DNA of 64,000 nt, from positions 1,488,001-1,552,000 of the forward strand of contig NZ_PYFP01000001.1 in NCBI RefSeq assembly GCF_003056055.1, read 5' to 3'. This document shows positions 58,864 to 64,000 of this stretch, piece by piece; the first letter of the stretch is position 1; each line of letters starts with the position of its first letter. Below the pieces are notes generated by a model. The model was given only the letters and a program-made list of their open reading frames with translations. It had not been told where the DNA came from and did not search any database. Made by a program: the position numbers and the translations under genes. Source of the DNA: Glaciimonas sp. PCH181 (lineage in GTDB: Bacteria; Pseudomonadota; Gammaproteobacteria; Burkholderiales; Burkholderiaceae_D).

Positions 58864-59748
58864 ATGAACATCGTACTAACTAAAGAGCAGACCTTCACCG
58901 TGCGTGCTGGCGTGAATGCGATCCACGGCTTGCGCGTGGTTGGCGAATGGGAGGGTCTAACCAAATTGGAAGCGCCATCAGGCGACCATTTGATTATTGT
59001 CGCTGACGGCGGGCAACTGGTCAAGGGCTCCGATGCCCTGCTTCACAATCTTCGTCATGGCCTCAGTCATGACCGCTTCATTACTGTGCCGGAAACAGAG
59101 CTTCCTAATGGCCTCGTCGTTCCATCGTTTCAAGTCGGGCAGTATGTATCGACTAAGGGTGACGACGGTAAGTTGTCCATCCTTGCCGATGCTACCCCGT
59201 GGGTTTGCATCAACTACAGCGACGCAAAGAGCGCATGTGAAACCACTGGCTACAAGCTCATCACCGAAACCCAATGGCTGGCAATTGCGTTCAATGCCTC
59301 GCAACAAGATGCGAACTGGACCGGCGGCAAAGTCGGCGAAGGAAAACTGTTTCAAGGCATCCGTAAGGGCAACGTCAACAGCGCGCAGCCCGGAAACTAC
59401 ACGCCGACCAATTCAGATGAACAGCGTTGGCTCACTCTTTCGAACGGCGAGCGCATCTGTGATCTTAGCGGAAATGTATGGCAGTGGGTGTTTGACGATG
59501 TGCAAGGTAACGAACAAGGGCTGATCGCAAAAGCATTTGCAAGCGACTCCCCATCGATCACTGCCGTCCCCTATCCATCGGAGAAAAAGGGCATGGGCTA
59601 TCGACCTAAAGCCGATGCTGATTGGTCTGGCAATGCGCTCATCCGGGGCGGCTACTGGGGCTCGGTCGACTATGCTGGCGCGTTCGATCTCGACTGCGGC
59701 TGGCCCGGCTACGGCGGCGATTACGTCGGTTTCCGTTGCACCAAATAG
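58864..59748 (+). CDS. Formylglycine-generating-enzyme (SUMF1)-like protein with DGR-like variable C terminus
   Basis: A 294-residue protein. Residues about 1-105 are a beta-rich domain (HLIIVADGGQLVKGSDALLH). From about 115 it has the C-type-lectin-like SUMF1/FGE fold used by many diversity-generating retroelement targets: TETQWLAIAFNASQQDANWT, ICDLSGNVWQWV, and a final GNALIRGGYWGS...DYVGFRCTK. The last segment has the RGG.W....AG.F.L.......VGFR pattern of variable regions, with many NNC codons and no Asn. It is placed in the early operon, not with the tail. Confidence 0.78.
   Translation: MNIVLTKEQTFTVRAGVNAIHGLRVVGEWEGLTKLEAPSGDHLIIVADGGQLVKGSDALLHNLRHGLSHDRFITVPETELPNGLVVPSFQVGQYVSTKGDDGKLSILADATPWVCINYSDAKSACETTGYKLITETQWLAIAFNASQQDANWTGGKVGEGKLFQGIRKGNVNSAQPGNYTPTNSDEQRWLTLSNGERICDLSGNVWQWVFDDVQGNEQGLIAKAFASDSPSITAVPYPSEKKGMGYRPKADADWSGNALIRGGYWGSVDYAGAFDLDCGWPGYGGDYVGFRCTK
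59641..59745 (+). other. Candidate DGR variable region
   Basis: The last 35 codons of the SUMF1-like gene have Tyr, Gly, Ser, Val, Asp and Cys at the usual diversified sites, mostly as TAC, GGC, GTC, GAC, TGC, that is, codons ending in C. Such a spectrum is expected when AAC codons of a template repeat are mutated at A. No template repeat or reverse transcriptase was found in the window. Confidence 0.5.
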
Positions 59749-59778
59749 CTCGGGTCTCTGATCTCTGGTTTGTGGTCA

Positions 59779-59811
59779 CTGCGTTAGCGGTGGCCGCTTC
59801 GAATAACGCAG
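59779..59811 (+). other. Hairpin downstream of the candidate variable region
   Basis: CTGCGTTA (59779-59786) pairs with TAACGCAG (59804-59811); inside, GCGG pairs with CCGC, with TTCGAA bulged. It lies about 30 bp after the stop of the SUMF1-like gene. DGR variable regions often have such a hairpin just downstream. No T tract, so a terminator is less likely. Confidence 0.5.
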
Positions 59812-59830
59812 CCAATCTAAAAAGTCTGAC

Positions 59831-60061
59831 ATGAGCATTTTACAAAACGTCGTCGGTTCGCTGGCAGTAATCCTCGCTATCGGTGCGTTGGGAGCTATCG
59901 GGGCTAGTGCCGCTGATTTTTTAGCGCCATCGCCAGCAGAAGTCGAGTCCGATATTCAGGCGCAGCGGGCCAACATTTGTAACGCAGAGGGTTGGCCCGA
60001 TGGAGCGCGAGTTGCGTATGAGAAGGCTTGCAAGATGGATTTTGACGCGAGGAAGAAATGA
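59831..60061 (+). CDS. Small membrane or exported protein
   Basis: A 76-residue protein whose first 30 residues are hydrophobic (NVVGSLAVILAIGALGAIGA), either a signal or a single membrane span, followed by DFLAPSPAEVESDIQAQRAN, ICNAEGWPDGARVAYEKACK. Two cysteines in the exported part could pair. It lies 82 bp after the SUMF1-like gene. No family recognised; not an Avd-type DGR accessory protein. Confidence 0.65.
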   Translation: MSILQNVVGSLAVILAIGALGAIGASAADFLAPSPAEVESDIQAQRANICNAEGWPDGARVAYEKACKMDFDARKK

Positions 60062-60130
60062 GCAAAATGGGAAGGCATGTTTTTGTATTGCAAGAAAATG
60101 AAGACAAAAATCAACCAGAGCTAAGAGGAA

Positions 60131-60793
60131 ATGAAGATGAGTATTTCAACGGTGATATTGGGCGAATCGGGGTCGGGAAAGACGGCCAGCCTGCGCAATC
60201 TAAATCCAGCGGACACGCTGTTAATCCAGGTGGTGAAGAAGCCGCTGCCATTCCGGGCTAAGGGCTGGTCTTACTTCAACACCGAAAGCAACAAGACCGG
60301 CAACATATTTGTGTCTGACGACTGGATCGTAATGTCAGCGATCATGCGCAAGACCAAGCGCAAAGTAATCATCATTGACGACTTCCAATATGTTCTGGCA
60401 AATGAGTTCATGCGCCGAAGTGATGAGCGCGGCTATGACAAGTTCACTGAAATTGCAAAACATGCTTGGGAGCTATTCAACGCTGCTAACACGCTTGCAG
60501 ATGACGTTCGAGTATATCTGCTGAGCCATACACAAACTAATGATCAGGGCGACATCAAGCTGAAAACAATCGGCAAGATGCTAGACGAAAAGATTACGCC
60601 AGAGGGATTATTTACTATCGTCTTGCGCACTATTGTCACTGATAAAGACTACTTTTTCAGCACCAGAAACAACGGGCACGATACGGTGAAATCACCAATC
60701 GGCCTATTCGATTCGGAGCGCGTCCCGAATGATCTTTCTGTAATCGACGCGCGAATTTCCCAATATTACGAACTTACCGGAGTAACAGAATGA
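60131..60793 (+). CDS. Phage P-loop ATPase (RecA-like / Sak4 type)
   Basis: A 220-residue ATP-binding protein. Walker A is STVILGESGSGKTASLRN, Walker B is KVIIIDDFQYVLANEF, followed by VYLLSHTQTNDQG, a RecA-like pattern. Similar phage proteins lie next to single-strand-annealing and SSB genes and are grouped with Sak4-type recombinases. It overlaps the SSB-like gene by 4 bases (ATGA), which supports a joint role in recombination or replication. Confidence 0.85.
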   Translation: MKMSISTVILGESGSGKTASLRNLNPADTLLIQVVKKPLPFRAKGWSYFNTESNKTGNIFVSDDWIVMSAIMRKTKRKVIIIDDFQYVLANEFMRRSDERGYDKFTEIAKHAWELFNAANTLADDVRVYLLSHTQTNDQGDIKLKTIGKMLDEKITPEGLFTIVLRTIVTDKDYFFSTRNNGHDTVKSPIGLFDSERVPNDLSVIDARISQYYELTGVTE

Positions 60794-61419
60794 GCGAATA
60801 TAACCTTGACCCGAGCGCGGCAAAGCAGGCTGATACAGGCGGCGGAAGAATTACGCAAAGTGGAAAGTACATAGGCATTTTCACAAAAGCAAAAAAGGTA
60901 CTTAGCCAAAAAGGAACAAAAGGGATTGAATTTACTTTTGCCTCTAATGGTGGACAAACAGCAGACTATTTAAGTGTATGGACGCTCAACAGGGACGGTG
61001 AGCAAATTTATGGATACAAGCAGTTGATGGCAATGATGACATGCCTGCGCGTCAAGGGGATTGATGCAACGCCAGCTACTATCGAGGAATACGACAGCGC
61101 AACATCCAGCATGCAATCTCACAATGTCGAGGTATTCCTTTCCTTGCAAAACAAGCCTATAGGTGTCCTTTTGCAAATGGAAGAATATGCAAAGAAGGAC
61201 GGATCGGTAGCGGAAAAGGCATCGTTTGCAGGGTTCTTTGATGCAGAATCTGAGCAGGTTGCTACTGAGATACTTGAAAAAAATGATCCAACTATTCTTC
61301 AAAAATTGGTAGGCCAACTAACTACGATGCGCAAGCTGAAAACATCGGCGCGTCCGGTGCAGGGCTATCAAGGCGGTACCGGCGCGCCAGATAACTTTGA
61401 TGATTCTGTCCCATTCTAA
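60790..61419 (+). CDS. SSB-like phage protein with acidic DDSVPF tail
   Basis: A 209-residue protein. TGGGRITQSGKYIGIFTKAK, KGTKGIEFTFASNGGQTADY, LSVWTLNRDGEQIYGYKQLM is a beta-rich OB-like domain. The C terminus runs through a Gly-rich linker (VQGYQGGTGAPDNF) to DDSVPF, the same kind of acidic tip that SSB uses to bind partners. Together with the P-loop ATPase and the exonuclease it looks like a phage recombination set. Confidence 0.78.
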   Translation: MSEYNLDPSAAKQADTGGGRITQSGKYIGIFTKAKKVLSQKGTKGIEFTFASNGGQTADYLSVWTLNRDGEQIYGYKQLMAMMTCLRVKGIDATPATIEEYDSATSSMQSHNVEVFLSLQNKPIGVLLQMEEYAKKDGSVAEKASFAGFFDAESEQVATEILEKNDPTILQKLVGQLTTMRKLKTSARPVQGYQGGTGAPDNFDDSVPF

Positions 61420-61456
61420 TTAACACGGAGAGCGGCCTAACCAGCCGCGCATAAAA

Positions 61457-62170
61457 ATGAACTTTGTAATCGACATCGAAACATGCCCATCGCAAGACCC
61501 ATCGGTAAAGGCTGCAATAGCTGCAACTATTGCTCCTCCCGGAAATATCTCTAAGGCCGAGACTATTGACTTATGGAATAAGGAAAAGAAGCCGGGCGCA
61601 GTTGAGGACGCATGGCGTAGAACATCATTTGATGGTTCTCGCGGTCATATTTGCGTGATTGGCGTGGCAGTTGATGATGCTGACCCAGTAGCGTTGTGCG
61701 CTGGCGCTCATTGGTATGAAAATGAGGCTTATGTTTTAACGCAGCTATTTGAATTTATTGATGCTGAATGTGCAAAGCATCCGAATGTTCGCCCCACGTT
61801 TATTGGTCATAACGTTATCGACTTTGACCTACGCTTTATTTTCCAGCGGGCAGTTATCTTAGGTGTTACACCATCGCGTCATATTCCATTTGCTGCACGG
61901 CCTTGGGATGATGCAGTCTACGACACGATGACGCGATGGTCTGGCACAAAAGATCGCATCAAGCTTGACCATCTTGCGAAGGCGCTCGGGCTGTCTGGTA
62001 AAGGTGATATTGACGGATCGATGGTATGGGATTACGTCAACTCTGGACGCATTGACGAGGTTGCTCAGTATTGCTGCGATGACGTATCAATGACGCGCGA
62101 TGTGCATCGACGTATGACATTTTTGCCAGCCCCTGTAATCATATTTGAATGTGATGGTTTGCCATTTTAA
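61457..62170 (+). CDS. DEDD 3'-5' exonuclease (PolB-like)
   Basis: A 237-residue RNaseH-like exonuclease. The DEDD motifs are NFVIDIETCP (exo I, D and E), RPTFIGHNVIDFDLRFIFQR (exo II, D) and CCDDVSMTRDVHRRM (exo III, D). These match the PolB-like 3'-5' exonuclease subgroup found in phages. It probably resects or edits DNA during recombination or replication. Confidence 0.88.
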   Translation: MNFVIDIETCPSQDPSVKAAIAATIAPPGNISKAETIDLWNKEKKPGAVEDAWRRTSFDGSRGHICVIGVAVDDADPVALCAGAHWYENEAYVLTQLFEFIDAECAKHPNVRPTFIGHNVIDFDLRFIFQRAVILGVTPSRHIPFAARPWDDAVYDTMTRWSGTKDRIKLDHLAKALGLSGKGDIDGSMVWDYVNSGRIDEVAQYCCDDVSMTRDVHRRMTFLPAPVIIFECDGLPF

Positions 62171-62178
62171 GGACTGAC

Positions 62179-63252
62179 ATGACAACTGAACTTATCGACG
62201 CACCAACAAAAACAGCAGTCGCAGAATATGAGCCTTTCTATTCACAACTTGCCGAGTTGGAGAAAAAGAATACAACTCTGGTTTTTAACTACGAGGACAA
62301 AAAAGGAAATAAAGAGGCGCGTAGCCATATCAACACGCTGCGCCTGACCAAGGGCGCATTGGAGCGCACCCGCAAGGAGGCAAAAAGCGAGTCGCTGCGC
62401 ATTGGTCGCGCCGTTGACTCAGAGGCTGGTGAAATTGGAATCCGCATCGAAGCAATGATCGCCGTCCACCAGGTGCCGCTTGACGCAATTGAAAAGCGTG
62501 AAGAAGCCCGGATCGGTGCACTCAAAGAAAAGATTGCGCATCTTGGCATAGTCCACCACGACAAAAATTCGAGTGAATACAGGTTTCATATCGAAACATT
62601 GGAGTCTGTAGTTATTGATGATAAGTGGCAAGAGTTCATCGCAGAGGCAGCGCAAGTCAAAGATGCATCGATCGCCAAACACCGCGAGCTGTTGGCCGCC
62701 CGCATCAAGTCTGATACTGAGGCCGCTGAACTCGAAAAGCTACGCAAAGAATCAGCCGCCCGCGCCCAGAAAGACCGTGATGATGCGTTAATCAAGGCAG
62801 CAGAGGATCGCGCCAGATCAGAGGCAGAGGCATTGGCAGAAGCGCAGCAAAAGAAGGCTGCCAAAGCTATTGCTGATGCCGAGGCAAGGTCCAAGCAGGA
62901 GCGCGAAGATGGAGAGCGTCGCGAATTATCCCTAAAGCTTGAGATGGAAACTGCTAATCGTCGTCGTGTTGAGTCTGAGCAAAAGGCAGCACAGGACGCG
63001 ATTGATGCCGCTGATCGAGCTGAGAAGTTACGCCTTAAGGCAGTCCAGGATGAAAAGGACCGCGCTGTAGCAGAGGTAAAAGCCGAGGCCGATGCCACCG
63101 CTAAGCGCGAGGCCAATAAAGCACACCTTCGTAAGATAAATATCGCTGCGTTTGCTGCATTTGTTGCTGGCGGCATGACGGACGAATGCGCAAAGTTAGC
63201 AGTGACATTAATCGCAAAAAATATGATTCCGGCTGTCTCAATCAGTTATTAA
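62179..63252 (+). CDS. Long coiled-coil phage protein
   Basis: A 357-residue, charged, helical protein. The N-terminal FYSQLAELEKKNTTLVFNYE, DKKGNKEARSHINTLRLTKG is followed by a continuous coiled coil from about 165 to 315 (EKLRKESAARAQKDRDDALI, AEALAEAQQKKAAKAIADAE). The C-terminal helical cap reads AAFVAGGMTDECAKLAVTLI. Such proteins often follow exonuclease and SSB genes in phage recombination operons. Function unknown. Confidence 0.75.
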   Translation: MTTELIDAPTKTAVAEYEPFYSQLAELEKKNTTLVFNYEDKKGNKEARSHINTLRLTKGALERTRKEAKSESLRIGRAVDSEAGEIGIRIEAMIAVHQVPLDAIEKREEARIGALKEKIAHLGIVHHDKNSSEYRFHIETLESVVIDDKWQEFIAEAAQVKDASIAKHRELLAARIKSDTEAAELEKLRKESAARAQKDRDDALIKAAEDRARSEAEALAEAQQKKAAKAIADAEARSKQEREDGERRELSLKLEMETANRRRVESEQKAAQDAIDAADRAEKLRLKAVQDEKDRAVAEVKAEADATAKREANKAHLRKINIAAFAAFVAGGMTDECAKLAVTLIAKNMIPAVSISY

Positions 63253-63275
63253 TTTAAATCTCACAAGAAAATACT

Positions 63276-63515
63276 ATGCTAAAAATTACCGCAACACCCG
63301 AGCAAATTCAATCGAACAACGACCTGATCGACCTCGCTATCGAACGCGCAAAAGTAAAGAACGATGCCGTATTATCTCGCTTGATGAAAGTTGCGCCACC
63401 GGTCATTAGCAAGATCCGACATGGTCGCTTGGCAGTCGGATCCACCTTGATGCTTGTTATCCACGAAGTGACCGGGATGCTGATCTCTGACATACGCCGG
63501 TTTGTGCCACGGTAA
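63276..63515 (+). CDS. Small helix-turn-helix phage protein
   Basis: A 79-residue protein with a likely [43 protein letters not shown]. The pattern resembles small Cro-like or host-control phage proteins. It lies between the coiled-coil and rdgC genes. Confidence 0.68.
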   Translation: MLKITATPEQIQSNNDLIDLAIERAKVKNDAVLSRLMKVAPPVISKIRHGRLAVGSTLMLVIHEVTGMLISDIRRFVPR

Positions 63516-63559
63516 GCCGCCAGTCAATCGTTGCGCTACTCAATCAAACAAGGACCACC

Positions 63560-64000
63560 ATGTTTTTCAAGAATCTGCAAACGTACCGTATTCCCGCCCC
63601 TTGGGCAATCAGCGCAGCAGCACTGGAAGCGTCTATCAGCAAGCAAGCATTTGCCCCATGCAGCAGCTTGGAGATGCAGAGTCAAGGCTGGATTTCGCCA
63701 CGCGATAACGGTGCGCTGGTCCACGCGGTCAACGGGCAATTGCTCATAGGCCTGCGTACCGAAAAGAAGTTACTGCCGATGTCAGTCATCAATCAGGTGT
63801 CAAAAGACCGTGCTGCCGAAATTGAAGATCAGCAAGGCTTCGCGCCGGGTCGCAAGCAGATGAAAGACATTAAAGAGCAGGTTACCGACGAATTGCTGCC
63901 GCGTGCCTTTAGTCAACTCAGCACAACATGGGTATGGATCGATCCGGTGAACGGCTGGCTAGTCGTTGATGCGTCATCGCCGTCCAAGGCAGAAGAAGTC
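63560..64000 (+). CDS. rdgC: Recombination-associated protein RdgC (3' end outside window)
   Basis: The first 147 codons of Rdg[99 protein letters not shown]. RdgC is a dimeric ring that binds DNA and limits RecA; phage copies are known. AAGGA before the ATG fits. The gene runs off the right edge. Confidence 0.93.
   Translation, partial: MFFKNLQTYRIPAPWAISAAALEASISKQAFAPCSSLEMQSQGWISPRDNGALVHAVNGQLLIGLRTEKKLLPMSVINQVSKDRAAEIEDQQGFAPGRKQMKDIKEQVTDELLPRAFSQLSTTWVWIDPVNGWLVVDASSPSKAEEV

Noticed and set aside
60058..60261. Plus-strand frame that begins at ATGA after the 76-residue gene
   Set aside because: More than half overlaps the ATPase gene in another frame and has no repeat or family feature.
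59749..64000. DGR template repeat or reverse transcriptase downstream of the SUMF1-like gene
   Set aside because: None seen by eye; all genes here have other assignments.
1..64000. CRISPR arrays and complete rRNA operons
   Set aside because: No regularly spaced repeats of suitable length and no rRNA sequence were seen.

Overview
The window joins about 23.5 kb of bacterial chromosome to at least 40 kb of an integrated tailed phage that runs off the right edge. The host looks like a betaproteobacterium of the Burkholderiales, possibly Oxalobacteraceae. This is an impression from protein resemblance and moderate G+C; no rRNA or complete host marker is present.

Chromosome, 1-16.6 kb. The window opens inside a pyruvate carboxylase gene. 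Next come a TetR regulator and the stump of a deleted thiolase gene. A minus-strand acyl-CoA catabolic cluster follows (PaaG-like hydratase/isomerase, two acyl-CoA dehydrogenases, a citryl-CoA lyase-like protein), divergent from an IclR regulator. Further on are an aldo/keto reductase, a small esterase, a GC-rich type-B carboxylesterase beside decayed IS5- and IS256-type fragments, YjbR- and TfoX-domain proteins, and a divergent LysR/short-chain dehydrogenase pair.

Decayed island, 16.6-23.5 kb. A broken LysR gene, a frameshifted inovirus Gp2/YagK-type gene, and an AlpA - small protein - DUF3987 operon look like a degenerate satellite or plasmid-like element. They sit with palindromic and tandem repeats, an IS110-type remnant and an unrecognised 282-residue gene.

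Prophage, from about 23.55 kb. Its left end is the 3' half of a serine-type tRNA gene, broken exactly at the anticodon loop. From the left, the minus strand carries lysis genes, a contractile tail collinear with phage Mu (fibre, gp48-gp39 equivalents, chaperone with a -1 frameshift, tube, sheath), connector genes, major capsid, scaffold, a fibre-like gene, portal and terminase. An initiator-like tRNA-Met, a possible late regulator, replication genes, ninG, a C5 DNA methyltransferase with a long nested second frame, and cII- and cro-like genes follow. On the plus strand are the CI-type repressor, a lipoprotein, and a second early operon: HNH nuclease, a formylglycine-enzyme-like protein with a diversity-generating-retroelement-like C terminus, an ATPase, an SSB-like protein, an exonuclease and rdgC. 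The integrase must lie beyond 64 kb.

Control is lambda-like in plan. The repressor gene lies between two operator regions, each with two CCCAYATAYGGG-type palindromes 22 bp apart. Each region overlaps an outward promoter with a 17-bp spacer: PR drives the cro/cII/replication/late side and PL drives the recombination side. The structural genes are Mu-like, so the phage is a mosaic.

All identifications are by eye from sequence motifs and remembered family features; no database search was run.
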